DNA from: Cannabis sativa
Lineage: Eukaryota > Streptophyta > Magnoliopsida > Rosales > Cannabaceae
Assembly (NCBI RefSeq): GCF_029168945.1
Contig: NC_083609.1
Location: forward strand, 26,391,001-26,455,000
DNA: 64,000 nucleotides
Direction of reading: 5' to 3'
Below, piece by piece: positions 9,387 through 21,800 of this stretch (positions within the stretch are counted from its first letter, which is position 1; every line of letters starts with the position of its first letter). The notes under the pieces were generated by a model. The model saw only the letters and a list, made by a program, of their open reading frames with translations, was not told where the DNA came from and made no database searches. Both the position numbers and the translations under genes were made by a program.

Positions 9387-11274
9387 TGTTAGGTTTTATG
9401 CCCTAAATAAAACTCCATTTCAATGTAATCTATTTTATTCAACATCAATAAAGAAACAGAAGTATTTTTCATTCATTTGTGTATGTTTTGGTTCATTTTA
9501 TCAATTGCTTGTCTATTTGATTTATAAATTCATCTTAAACCCTTTTCACATACTTGATCATGTTTATTGTGCTGTCATCACATTGGAAAGTAAACATGAC
9601 TATGTGAATAAAGTTTCCTAGATTTATCAAACACAGGGTTTTACTGATATGATAATCTACAATAAGAGTTTACTTGCATTTGGAGAAATGCTATGTTCTT
9701 TCCAGAACATTGGTTAAAGTAAAGCTTAGGTTGGATGCGTGGAGTATGCATCGGAATGGACCGATATTGAACTTTGACTTAGATTTAATTAAACTTACCG
9801 TAAAATCTATTCAAGTTAATATCGCCAAGTTGATCCTAGATCAAATGTTCTTAATCCTGTTATGATTAGGCTCAATCTTGAAAGGCTATTCGTGTTCTTT
9901 GATTTGTTAGTTAAGCCTACTTTTAGGTCAGGATGATACGTACATTTTGGGAACACGGTAGTGCAATTGAGCGGGAGCGCTAGCATAAACATGGAATCTA
10001 TAGCTTCTATCTGGCGAATAGTAAGCAAAGGATGATCTCCTTCGAGCTTGACAAAACGAACATAAATGGTGGAGTACTCATTTCACATAAGCTGAAATAT
10101 CATTTATACGGGGTCAAGTGTTTTAAGGATAAAATACATAGTAGAGTGTTACGGTAATCTAATCCCTTTACGGTGTAGATCATTCATATAGAGGATCATT
10201 GATCACATTAGGATTATAACAATGGATAACTAATGATGCGTCTATATGGTGGAACATATAGAGCATTCTATATACTGAGAGTGCAATTCTAATATCTATG
10301 CGTGGATTCAACGACGAATTAATAAGTTAGTGAATTTTAGTGCTAAATTCTTGATCTACTTATTGGAAGCTCGGTTATATAGACCCATGGTCCCCGCACT
10401 AGTTGAGATAATATTGTTTGTAAGACTCATGTAATTGGTTTTGATTAATCAATTATAATTCACAAATTAGATAATGTCTATTTGTGAAATTTTCACTAAG
10501 TAAGGGCGAAATTGTAAAGAAAGAGTGAATAAGGGCATATTTGTTAATTATGATACTTTGTATGGTTCAATTAATAAATATGATAAATGACAATATTATT
10601 TAATAATTATTTATAGTTATTAAATAGTTAGAATTGGCATTTAAATGGTTGAATTAGAAAATTGGCATTTTTGAGAAAATCAGATACAAAAGTGTTAAAA
10701 TTGCAAAATTGCAAAAAGCAATGCCCAAATCCATCAAGCCATGGCCGGCCACTTTTGTAGGAATTTTAAACTGATATTTTCATTATTTTAATTCCAAATA
10801 ATTCAAACCTAACCCTAGTGGAATGCTATAAATAGATAGTGAAGGCTTTAGGAAAATTACACTTCTGAATCAGAAAAACCTGAGCCTTCTCTCTCTACCT
10901 TGGCCGCCACTCTCTCTCTCTCTTCTTCCTTCATATTTCGAAATTACCTTAGTGATTAGAGTAGTGCCCACACACAGCAAGCAATACCTCAATCATAGTG
11001 AGGAAGATCGTGAAGAAAGATCATCAGCAAAGGAGTTTCAGCATCAAGGATTCAGAGAAAGAGATCCAGGTTCAGATCTATATAATACTGCGACGTGAAA
11101 GGATACAAGGGTTAGAGATTTGAACGGAAGGAGTCATTTAATTTCGCTGCACCCAATGTAAGGTTTCTTAAACTTTATACGTGTTCATTTTATCGTTTTA
11201 GAAAGTTCATATTCAGGGTGTTAATAAACATACTTGTGAGTAGATCTAAGATTCTGGTAAAATAAATTCCAACA
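9387..11274 (+). repeat. Copia A 5' LTR
   Basis: 1,888 bp from TGTTAGG to CCAACA. It matches the 3' LTR (27984-29873) closely, with scattered substitutions. It contains a TATA box at 10827-10834, the palindromic TTCTGAATCAGAA just downstream (about 10863-10875) and a CT-rich leader near 10900-10930. The U3 part shows no supported gene. Confidence 0.93.
10827..10834 (+). promoter_or_regulatory. TATA box of Copia A 5' LTR
   Basis: TATAAATA in the context GGAATGCTATAAATAGATAG, about 450 bp before the LTR end. It is conserved in all clean LTRs of this family (18412, 26692, 29425 and 55965); in the second copy of Copia A it reads TATATATA (48376-48383). Confidence 0.75.
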
Positions 11275-11276
11275 AC

Positions 11277-11293
11277 TGGCCTCAAAGCCATGG
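11277..11293 (+). other. Primer-binding site of Copia A
   Basis: TGGCCTCAAAGCCATGG starts two bases after the LTR. It corresponds to the Copia-typical TGGTATCAGAGC... site for initiator tRNA-Met, with two mismatches in the core. Copia B has TGGCCTCAGAGCC at the same place. Confidence 0.8.
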
Positions 11294-11639
11294 TAATTGA
11301 TTTACTTGCAAGAAATTTGGACTTTAAAACGATTGTTTGTTTATTTTTGGATGGTATCATGTTGTATTGAGTGTTATTGGATGATTGATTGGTGTTTGTA
11401 AATTTTCATAAAAAATAATTGAATATCTATTTCTGAAATTATTTTTATTGGATAGTATGGAAAAAATTAAGTAATTTACTTTTTTACTGAACTCAATTTC
11501 GATTTAATTTGAATTAGTTATGATTTTTTGAAGTTTCAAAAAAATCGGGGTTGAGCTGAAACCCTCGTGCGCGCGCGGAAATCCTGCCAGAACCCACCAG
11601 CGCTGAGTTTTCAGCCTCATGCACCCCCCATGCGGGCGC

Positions 11640-11665
11640 GGACGGGTATGCACAGCATCCCGTCC
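11640..11665 (+). promoter_or_regulatory. GC-rich hairpin in the Copia A leader
   Basis: Arms GGACGGGTATGC (11640-11651) and GCATCCCGTCC (11655-11665) pair over 11 bp with one bulged T and a 3-nt loop (ACA). It sits in an otherwise AT-rich leader, downstream of the PBS, where RNA packaging or dimerisation signals are found in retroelements. The role is inference. The same hairpin is in the second copy (49188-49213). Confidence 0.5.
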
Positions 11666-13854
11666 GTACAGCTCGCAATTTTTTCATTTTTCTTCGTTTT
11701 TTCATGCTTTTTCATGGAATTAACTTAGATTTTTGTGTAGTTCTATATTTATACTATTACTATTCCTAATTTAATTCTAATTATCATTATGAATTAATTT
11801 AATATTTTTTAAATTTAATTCAAGATATTAGTGTAATTTGAATTTAAAAATAGTTAGTATCCATCTTATTTGCTTAATAATCTATCTTATTTTTAAATTT
11901 GATTATATCTTATTTTATTTTTAAATTTGAGGTTAGATTTTAAATATTTTATATTAAATCTTTTTTAAATAATTTGACCTTATTTAAATTTAAAATAAGA
12001 TACCTATAATCATGTAATTTTAAAAAGGTGTAAGATATTTTGTTAACTTTTAAATTTTGTTATTTTATTTATTTAAATTACATTTAAAATCTGAAAAAGA
12101 TATTCATTTATCTTTTTTAATTTTTTATTTAATTTTTATTTATAAAATAACATTTAATTTTTAAAAGTAGTTAGCAAATTTTGAAATGATATTTAGGTTG
12201 GTTGAAACCTAATTTTTCAAAATTGTAGGTTTAATTTTAAATTTAATTTTTTTTTAAATTTCGAATTTTTCAATTTTTTTTTTAATTTTTCGAAAATTAT
12301 TTTTTAATTAATTAATTATTTCGAAATTAATTATTTAATTTAAAATTAAATAAATCCTACATCCAACTATCCAGCTAACCTTGTTGCAGGAGTATGTGTT
12401 TTAGCTTGTGTGTAAGTTTTCAAAACCTATTATTGCTTGATTGCAAATAGCCATGGTTAACTTGTTGACAGATCCAATGATCTGATTTTAACTCATGGCT
12501 CCCTTGGTCAAGTTAATAATTTGTAACATGTATATTTACAATCTTCTTTCATCTGTGTATGACCTAGCAACATGATAGGACCCATCCAAAGTGTGCCTGT
12601 GTGAGCCTATGTGTTTAATTTTATTATAGATGCATATAGGTTAATGTTGCTAAATAAAATGTCATAGTTCTTGATAGATTTTATTTAGGCCCATTTAGTT
12701 TTTGGGCCTATTCAATTAATAACAGTTGTTCATTTTAAGGTTAAATTCCTCTCTTTTGGGCCTTGTGTGAGAGTTGGAAGCCATAGAAGTGGATACGACA
12801 TACTGAACCCAGCACCCCCTCACATGAACCACCCCAATTGTGAAGGCCCATTTGCCTGATTTGAATAACTGTACTAGGTTAATTACACTAGTTTAACCTA
12901 ATAAAATTGATTAGCAACATAATTAATTTCATTTATTTTGAAATTAATGTAAGAAAACCATAGTTTAAAGAATTTTATATTCTAAGCTAAATTATATGTA
13001 TTTTCTTGTATTTAATTAAATATAGAATTATAACCATCTAGATTCTTTTTGAAGCCTAATTTAAACTTTTCATTAAATATTCCTATTTAAGTTGATATTA
13101 AGTTATCTACAACTAACCAACTTAAATCTGAATATCTTTTGTATTTTCGAATATTAACTTAAAATGGAATATTTTAGATATTTTTTAGGTTAATATCTTT
13201 TCGAATATTAACTTAAAATGGAATATCTTCAAATTAAGTGGTTACAACTTAATTTTAATTTAATTAAATCTGATTTGAAAGATGTTTAAGTTGATTTTTT
13301 AGATTCTTCTAAAACAACTTAAACAAGATATTTTCAAATTTGTTCCTTTTAATATTCGAATTTATTTTTCGAATTTAATTAATAATTGAAAATTAATTAA
13401 AGCTGATTTTTTTTCATTCAAACCAACTTTGATTTGTAATTTTTCATTATTATATTATGGAACTTGTTCGATATTTATTTGAATTTATTTTTCAAATTAA
13501 ATAATAATTGAAAATTAATTAAAGTTGAGTATTTATTTAAACCAACTTTAGTTTGTAATTTTTCATTATTATAATATCGAATTAAAATGATTATACAAAA
13601 TACATATAATATTTTTAAATAATGAGCTTTTAATCAAGAGACATTCGATCTCCATTGTGGGTTTTACACCGCGTTTGTTTTAGTGAGTAATCCTCCCTAA
13701 TGGAGGAACGTTCATTAGCAATTTTGCACCGTTTAATCTCAGATGATAAGTAGTTTGTAAGTGTTTTGTATGGTATAGATCACCCTAATGGTGGCGACCA
13801 TACTTGACTTGCAAATTATGAAACAATGGTGGGAGCTCATAAGATAGAATTGCC

Positions 13855-13989
13855 TTGACTCTCGCCTAAACGGGACAACGCTGAATTCCAATCTTGATCG
13901 AATAAAAGGTTGCTAGAATGGTTATCATTTTAGATGAGCTGACAACTCTATTCAATGGATGATGCTTTGACTCTCGCCTAAACGGGACA
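13855..13989 (+). repeat. Paired 23-bp direct repeats in the Copia A leader
   Basis: The 23-bp unit containing TGACTCTCGCCTAAACGGG occurs at 13855-13877 and 13967-13989, 112 bp apart. The same pair is conserved in Copia B at 22307-22329 and 22420-22442, although surrounding sequence is diverged. Conservation in place and spacing suggests an RNA-level function such as packaging. Confidence 0.65.
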
Positions 13990-14140
13990 CTGTATCAGTT
14001 TGTCGAAATACCTTGGAAAATAAACTATGTTAGATTTAGTATTTCTATAACATATGTCATTACTTGTTACTTTCTGAATTGTGTATGAATTTATGAGCCA
14101 AAACCTTACTTCTGTTTTATTGATGTGTTGTAGTGTCATT

Positions 14141-14872
14141 ATGAATAACCCTCACCCCGATCCTCTCCTAGTTAATATCTTAGCAAAAGAACTCTATAGT
14201 GTTAAAATGCATCCTGGTAGTTGCATAAACTCGCACCTGTTGATGATGAATCTGAAGTTCCAAAAGGCAAATCTACTAAGAATTGATTTATCAAGAGAAT
14301 AATGGGTCCAACTCATCCTTAATAGTCTTCCTCCGGAGTATAATGAATTTGTTATCTCTTACATGATCAACAATTCTAACTCCTCCGACATGGACAAGCT
14401 CGAAGCAAAATTACGAGCCCATGAACGGAATTTGATTGCAATGGGTCCCCCTGGGTTTGCAATCCATAATCGAAGGAAAAGGACTAGGTATGAAGGATCT
14501 AGAACAGCTGCTTTTTCAAGTACAATTATCAAACATAATCTTCTATGTTCGAATTGTAATGAAAAGGGACATCATGAAGAACGATGTCCCAGGCTTCTAA
14601 ACAATTCAAACGAAGGTAATGCTTTTGTCTTTGAATCATGCATTTTAGAGAACGAAAAATCCGTCTGGATTGTTGATTCTGGGTCTACTAACCATGTGTG
14701 TTCTTCACTGCAATTGCTTGAAACTTGGGAAAATCTGCTTCCAGGAGAATTAAAGCTTAAAGTTGGCAATGTCGAATTAGTATCGGTCAAAGCTAGAGGA
14801 AAAGCCCGCATCAAGTTTCAACAAAGATTTTTTAATTTTAGAAAATGTTTTATTTATTCCAAACTTAAGTAG
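14141..14872 (+). pseudogene. gag: Copia A gag C-terminal half and protease
   Basis: The reading from ATG 14141 (MNNPHPDP) enters mid-gag: MHPGSCINSHLLMM, then a TAA at 14300-14302 where relatives have Gln, then WVQLILNSLPPEYNEF. A zinc knuckle C-x2-C-x4-H-x4-C is at 14546-14588 (CSNCNEKGHHEERC). The protease active site D-S-G is at 14675-14683 (IVDSGSTNHVC). The N-terminal gag half seen in BARE-type elements (Y..W motif) is absent, so this element looks non-autonomous for capsid. A frame change in the T-run at about 14827-14832 separates protease from integrase. Confidence 0.8.
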
Positions 14873-16277
14873 AAACTTGATTAGTGTCTCATGTTTGCAA
14901 ACACAATCTTATATATTGAATTTTTCGAGTACAAATTGTACAATTTCTCGTAATGGATTTCAAATATGTGTTGCTATAATGGAACAAGGACTTTATGTTT
15001 TACGACCGAGTACTCAAATCTCACTAAATAGTGAACTTTTCTGTGTAGCTAGACCTAGAAACCTCAAAACAAAAGAGATTGATAATGATGATCAAACATA
15101 TCTATGGCATTTACGTTTAGGTCATATAGGCTTTGATAGACTCAATAGGCTCACCAAAGACGGTCTATTGAAAAATGTCAACTTAGGTGAACTGCCAGTA
15201 TGCGAGTCCTGCCTAGAAGGAAAAATGACTAAATGTTCTTTCTCTGCAAAGGGAGAGCGTGCCAAAATCCCTCTAGGGTTAGTGCATTCCGATGTCTGCG
15301 GACCTTTGAATGTCAAAGCCCGAGGTGGTTATGAGTATTTTGTCACTTTCATTGACGATTTCTCTAGATATAGTTTTCTTTACCTAATGCAAAAGAAATC
15401 TGAAACGTTTGAAAAGTTTCAGGAGTTTCATGCTTTGACCCAAAACCAATTAGGTAAATCATTAAAGATCTTGCGAACTGATAGGGGTGGAGAATATATG
15501 GATATGCAGTTCAAAGATCATTTAATTGAACTTGGAATTGAATCCTAATACACTGCCCCAAGCACTGCACAACAAAATGGAGTTGCAGAAAGAAGAAATC
15601 GCACTCTTTTGGAAATGGTTAGGTCTATGCTGAGTTATTCAACTCTGTCAACGTCCTTCTGGGGATATGCTATACAGATGGCAAATGACATTCTAAATGT
15701 TGTTCTATCTAAAGCAGTCCCTAAGACACCCGTCGAACTTTGGAATGGTCGTACACCTAGTTTACGCCATTACAGAATTTGGGGGTGCCCTGCTCATGTC
15801 TTAAGAAAGAAAGAAGGCAAACTTGAATCACGTACCGAAGTATGCATATTTGTCGGAAATTCTAAAGAGACTAGGGGTGGACTATTTTATAGTCACCAGG
15901 ATAACAAAGTGTTTGTTTCTACGAATGCTACTTTCCTTGAAGAGAACTATATTAAAGACTACAAACCGAAAAGTAAAGTTGTTCTAGAGGAATTGCTATC
16001 AGATATAAGTCCTCCCAATGTTTCGTCCTCTTCCACTCGTGAAGAAGACAATCCCACTCCCTCAGTTGAACAAACTGAGAAATCTACTACTAAAGTTTCT
16101 GTTCAGAAGACCACCGTACCTCGTCGTAGTGGGAGGGTTTCAACAAAACTTGCTCGTTATGGCTTGGATGGTGAAATCAATATGGTCGTAGGTGACGGTA
16201 TTGATGACGATCTATTAACCTATAAACAAGCAATGGCTAGTCCGCAACGGAAACGATGGTCGGCCGGCATGGATTAG
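14873..16277 (+). pseudogene. Copia A integrase and connection
   Basis: Integrase inserts the cDNA. The HHCC zinc domain is present (LWHLRLGHIGFDRL ... LPVCESCLEGK). The catalytic triad is intact as codons: Asp 15291 (HSDVCGP), Asp 15480 (LRTDRGGEY) and Glu 15588 (NGVAERRN), with 35 residues between the last two. One premature stop (TAA, 15546-15548) replaces an expected Gln just before YTAPST. The C-terminal part has SFWGYAIQMAND, KTPVELWNGR and VFVSTNATFLEENY, followed by a Ser/Thr-rich linker. It ends in TAG (16275-16277), caused by a one-base loss in the AMDLEM-type RT start. Confidence 0.85.
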
Positions 16278-16967
16278 AAATGGATTCCATGAAAAAGAAC
16301 AAAGTCTGGGAATATGTAGACGCACCTGACGACTCATTTGATAGGATGCAAGTGGGTTTACAAGAAGAAAAGAGGAGCTGGAGGCGAAGTCGAAACTTTT
16401 AAAGCTAGACTTGTAGCCAAGGGTTATACCCAAAGAGAAGGCGTGGACTATGAGGAAACTTTTAGTCCTGTTGCCATCCTCAAATCCATCCGAATTCTTC
16501 TCTCCATAGCTGCTGCTTTCAATTATGAAATCTGGCAAATGGATGTCAAGACTGCCTTACTTAATGGGGTACTTGAAGAAACCATCTATATGGAGCAACC
16601 AGAAGGTTATGTTCTTCCTGGGCAGGAAAAGAAAGTTTGCAAATTAAATAGGTCTATCTATGGACTTAAGCAAGCTTCTCGCTCATGGAACAAAAGGTTT
16701 GATGAAATCATCAAGACCTACGGCTTTCTTCAGAATGAAGATGAACCTTGTGTTTACCAACTCAAGGAAGACCAAATAGTAGTATTCCTGATCCTTTATG
16801 TTGATGATATTTTGATCATTGGAAACAATGTCAAGAAAATGACTCACATCAAGGAATGGTTTAACACTCAATTCGATATGAAAGATTTGGGTGAAGCAGC
16901 CTATGTTATTGGTATTCTAATTATCAGAAACCGGAAGAACAGATCTCTTGCTCTCTCTGAAACAACC
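16278..16967 (+). pseudogene. Copia A reverse transcriptase, split by Copia B
   Basis: The open stretch from about 16338 has [32 protein letters not shown], the first catalytic region [20 protein letters not shown] and [17 protein letters not shown]. The YVDD box is at 16797-16808 ([10 protein letters not shown]). The motif normally reading T-A-F-L-N-G has Leu for Phe. The frame is interrupted at 16968 by Copia B after ...LALSETT and continues at 27149 (YIDKVLERFSM). Confidence 0.87.
16963..16967 (+). repeat. Target-site duplication of Copia B, left
   Basis: CAACC just before TGTTGGG, repeated at 27144-27148 after the 3' LTR. Confidence 0.95.
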
Positions 16968-18863
16968 TGTTGGGTTTTATGCCCTAAATAAAACTCATTT
17001 CAATATAATCAGATTTACTTATTAATATAGATCAGAAATAACGTTTAATGTTGCATGGTTCACATGATTTATTTCATGATTATATGTACATAATGTATAA
17101 ATTCATCTGAAACCCTTTTCACATACTTGATCCTGTTTATTGTGCCGTCAACACATTGGAAAGTAAACATGACTATGTGAATAAAGTTTCCTAGATTTAT
17201 CAGACACAGGGTTTTACTGATATGATAATCTACAACAAGAGTTTACTTGTATTTGGAGAAATACTATGTTCTTTCCAGAACATTGGTTAAAGTAAAGCTC
17301 AGGTTGGATGCATGGAGTATGCATCGGAAGGGACCGATATTGAACTTTGACTTAGATTTATTAAACTTACCGTAATATCTATTCAAGTCAATATCGCCTA
17401 GTTGATCCTAGATCAAATGATCTTAATCCTGATATGATTAGGCTCAATCTCGAGAGGCTATTCGTGTTCTTTGATTTGTTAGTTAAGTCTACTTTTTAGG
17501 TCAGGGTGATACGTACATTTTGGGAACACGGTAGTGCAATTGAGTGGGAGTGCTATCATAAACATGGAATCTATAGCTTCTATCTGGCGAATAGTAAGCA
17601 AAGGATGATCTCCTTCGAGCTTGACCAAACGAACATAAATGGTGGAGTACTCATTTCACATAAGCTGAAATATCATTTATACGGGGTCAAGTGTTTTAAG
17701 GAATAAATACATTGTAGGGTGTAACGGTAATTTAATCCCTTTACAGTGTAGATCATTCATATAGAGGATCATTGATCACATTAGGATTATAACAATGGAT
17801 AACTGATGATGTGTCTATATGATGGAACATATAGAGCATTCTATATACTGAGAGTGCAATTCTAAGTTCTATGCGTGGATTCAACGAAGAATTAATAAGT
17901 TAGTGAATTTTAGTGCTAAATTCTTGATCTACTTATTGGAAGCTCGGTTATATAGACCCATGGTCCCCCCACTAGTTGAGATAATATTGCTTGTAAGACT
18001 CATGTAATTGGTTTTGATTAATCAATTATAATTCTCAAATTAGACTATGTCTATTTGTGAAATTTTCACTAAGTAAGGGCGAAATTGTAAAGAAAGAGTT
18101 TATAGGGGCATATTTGTTAATTATGATACTTTGTATGGTTCAATTAATAAATATGATAAATGACAATATTATTTAATAATTATTTATAGTTATTAAATAG
18201 TTAGAATTGGCATTTAAATGGTTGAATTAGGAAATTGGCATTTTTGAGAAAATCAGATACAAAAGGTGTTAAAATTGCAAAATTGCAAAACCCAAGGCCC
18301 AATCCACTAAGGCATGGCCGGCCACCTATTGTGTGTGTTTTAAATTGATTTTTTTCATTATTTTAATGCCATATAATTCAAATCTAACCCTAGTGGAATG
18401 CTATAAATAGATAGTGAAGGCTTCAGGAAAAATAGACTTTTCTTCTGAGACTTCTGATTCTAAAAAACTGAGCCTCTCTCTCCCTATCTTTAGCTACCAC
18501 TTCTTCTTTCTTCTTCCTTTGAATTTCGAAATCCTTAGTGATTAGAGTAGTGCCCACACACATCAAGTGATACCTCAATCATAGTGAGGAAGATCGTGAA
18601 GAAAGATCATCAATGAAGGAGATTCAACATCAAGGATTCGAGAGAAAGAGATCCAAGTGTTCGGATATTGATAATGCTCGCTACGTAAAGGAATCAAGGG
18701 CTAGATATCTGAACGGAAGGAGTCATTATATTCCGCTGCACCCAATGTAAGGTTTCTTAAACTTTATATGTGTTTATTTCATCGTTTTAGAAAGTTCTTA
18801 TTTAGGATGTTAATAAACATACTTGTGAGTAGATCTAAGATCCTGGTAAAATAATTTCCAACA
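16968..18863 (+). repeat. Copia B 5' LTR
   Basis: 1,896 bp, TG...CA, with TATA box TATAAATA at 18412-18419. It contains a 66-codon ORF (17506-17706) that is also open in the other clean Copia B LTRs (25795, 55070 and 63348) but closed in Copia A LTRs. I do not annotate it as a gene. Confidence 0.93.
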
Positions 18864-18865
18864 AC

Positions 18866-18882
18866 TGGCCTCAGAGCCATGG
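18866..18882 (+). other. Primer-binding site of Copia B
   Basis: TGGCCTCAGAGCCATGG, two bases after the 5' LTR; compare the Copia consensus TGGTATCAGAGC for initiator tRNA-Met. Confidence 0.8.
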
Positions 18883-21800
18883 TAATTGATTTACTTGCAA
18901 GAAATTTGGACTTTAAAACGATTGTTTGTATGTTTTTTGGATGGTATCATGTTGTATTGAGTGTTATTTGATGATTGATTGATTTTTGTGAAGTTTTCGT
19001 GAAAAATAATTGCGATTTCATCTCTGGAATTATTTTTATTGGATAGTATGGAAAAAATTAAGCAAGTTAGCCTTTTACAGAACTTAATTTGGATTTTATT
19101 TGAATTAGTTATGATTTTTTGAAGATTTGAAAAAATCGGGGCTGTGCTGATTTTTTTTTCCTGCGATGGCAAATCTGTCCGTACAGTTTCGAATTTTTTT
19201 GTTTTTCTTCGATTTTTCATGCTTTTTCATGGAATTAACTTCCAATTTTTTGTATAGTTTTGTATTTATACTATTACTATTCCTAATTCAATTCTAATTA
19301 TCATTTTGAATTAATTTAATATTTTTTAAATTTAATTCAAGATATTAGTGTAATTTGAATTTGAATAGAATTAGTATCTATCTTCTTGCTTAAAAAATCT
19401 ATCTTATTTTTAAATTTGATTATATCTTATTTTTTTAAAATTTAAGGTCAGATTTTATAAGATATTTTTTAAAATATCTTATCTTTTAAGATATTTTTAA
19501 TTATATCTTATCTTTTAAGATTTTTTTTAAATTAAATCTTTTTAGATATTTTGACCTTATTTAAATATAAAATAAGATATTTATAATCATGTAATTTTAA
19601 ATAGATGTAAGATATTTTGCTAACTTTTAAATTTTGTTATTTTATTTATTTAAATTAAATTTAAAATCTGAAAAGATATTTCATTTATCTTTTCTAATTT
19701 TTATTTAATTTTTATTTTTAAAATAACATTTAATTTTTAAAAGTAATGAGCAAATTTTGAAATGATATTTAGGTTGGTTGAAATCTAATTTTTCAAAATT
19801 GTAGGTTTAATTTTAAATTTAAATTATTTTTAAACTTTCGAATTTTTGAAATATTTTTTTTAAATTTTCGAAAATTATTATTTATTTAATTAATTATTTC
19901 GAAATTAATTATTTAATTTAAAATTAAATAAATCCTACATCCAACTATCCAGCTAACCTTGTTGCAGGAGTATGTGTTTTAGCTTGTTTGTAAGTTTTCA
20001 AAACCTATTATTACTTGATTGCAAATAGTCATGGTTACTTTTTGCCAGATCTATTGATCTGATGGCTCCCTTGGTCAAGTTAATAATTTGTAACAGGTAT
20101 ATTTACAATCTTCTTTCATCTGTGTATGACCTAGCAACATGATAGGATCCATCCAAAGTGTGCCTGTGTGAGCCTATGTGTTTAATTTTATTATAGATGC
20201 ATATAGGTTATTGTTGCTAAAATAAATTATCATAGTTCTTGATAGAATTTATTTAGGCCCATTTAGTTATTGGGCTTATTCAATTAATAACAGTTGTTCT
20301 TATTAAGGTTAAATTCCTCTCTTTTGGGCCTTATGTGAGAGTTGGGAGCCATAGAAGTGGGTACGACATACTGAACCCAGCACCCCCTCACATGAACCAC
20401 CCCAATTGTGAAGGCCCATTTGCCTGATTTGAACAACTGTACTAGGTTAATTACACTAGTTTAACCTAATAAAATTGATTAGCAACATAATTAATTTCAT
20501 TTATTTTGAAATTAATTCAAGAAAATTATAGTTTAAAGAATTCTTTATTCTAAGCTAAACTATATGTATTTTCTTGTATTTAATTAAATATAGAATTATA
20601 ACCATCTAGATTCTTTCTGGAACTTAATTTAAATTTTTCATTAAATATTCTTATTTAAGTTGATATTTAGTTATCTACAACTAACCAACTTAAATCTGAA
20701 TATCTTTTGAATTTCAAATTTCAAAATTAAGTTGAGGAATTTTAGGCATTGGTTATTAAGATTCTTTAGATATTTTTTAAGTTAATATCTTTTCGAATAT
20801 TAACTTAAAATGGAATATTTTCAAATTAAGTGGTTACAACTTAATTTTTGATATTTAATTAAATTTAAATTTAAAAATATTTAAGTTCTAGATTTTTTCT
20901 AGTACAACTTAAATTAGATATTTTTTTCAAATTTTGTAGAAAAGATACTTAGTCAAATAAGATATTTTCTAGATAGTTATTTCTAGACTAATTATTTCTA
21001 ATATTAAATAGGAAAATATTATACATTGTGAAATTAATTATTTAAATAATTAATTTTGGTACAATTTATTTTAAGTATATTTTTCCTAGTATTAAACTAG
21101 AGATTAATAATTAAGCCTTCTCTACACTTAATTATTTATTTCTTGAATTTAATACATTTAATTAATTTGAAAATTAAATATCTAAGTTGATTTTATCATC
21201 ATACTTAAATATTTCTTTTTCATGACATTTAATTAAATAGAAAATTATTTTTAGTTGAAATTTATTTTTTCAACTAAATTTAAATGATTTTCAAAATATA
21301 TTTTTTCTTTATTTTATTAATCAATTTTCGAAATTGCATTTCTTAAATGCTAGAATTTTGAATTTTATCTTGAAAAATAGATTAAGTTGTAAATTAATTA
21401 TTTATTTTAATTAATTCTTGGATCAACTTAAATCAATGATTTTTTCATTTATTGATTAATTTAAAATAAATTGAATTAAAGTATATTCTTAGAAATTGAA
21501 TTAATTAGTCAAAGGAAAATCTAGATAGGTGATATTTTTGCTTGAAGTATTTTTCTAGCGTATTTAATTAAATAGAAAATTAATATTTAAGTTGATTTTC
21601 ATCATCACACTTAAATATTTGAAATTTTTCTTATATATATTTAATTAAATAGGAAAATTATATTTTTTTGTTGTAAATTAATTAATTTTGGGCCAACATT
21701 AAATTAGAATGATTTTTCCAGGATTTATTTTTTATTTTAATATGCATTTTTCGAAAATTGTATTCTTAAATACTTTAATTTTTCGAAATGCAATATATAT

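Larger units (their letters stand above)
11294..14140 (+). other. Copia A untranslated leader
   Basis: About 2.85 kb of AT-rich, non-coding sequence between PBS and gag. Most is T/A tracts. Exceptions are a sharply GC-rich patch at 11560-11675 containing a strong hairpin, and a conserved block at 13620-14000 with two direct repeats. A similar leader is found in Copia B (18883 onward) but without the GC-rich hairpin. Confidence 0.7.

Noticed and set aside
9674..9865. 63-codon ORF in Copia A LTRs (also 28271 and 47225)
   Set aside because: Located in U3, closed in Copia B LTRs by indels, no recognisable domain; chance ORF.
13855..13989. Repeats considered as a CRISPR-like array
   Set aside because: Only two units, in a plant retrotransposon leader, conserved with their spacing in sister elements; no array.
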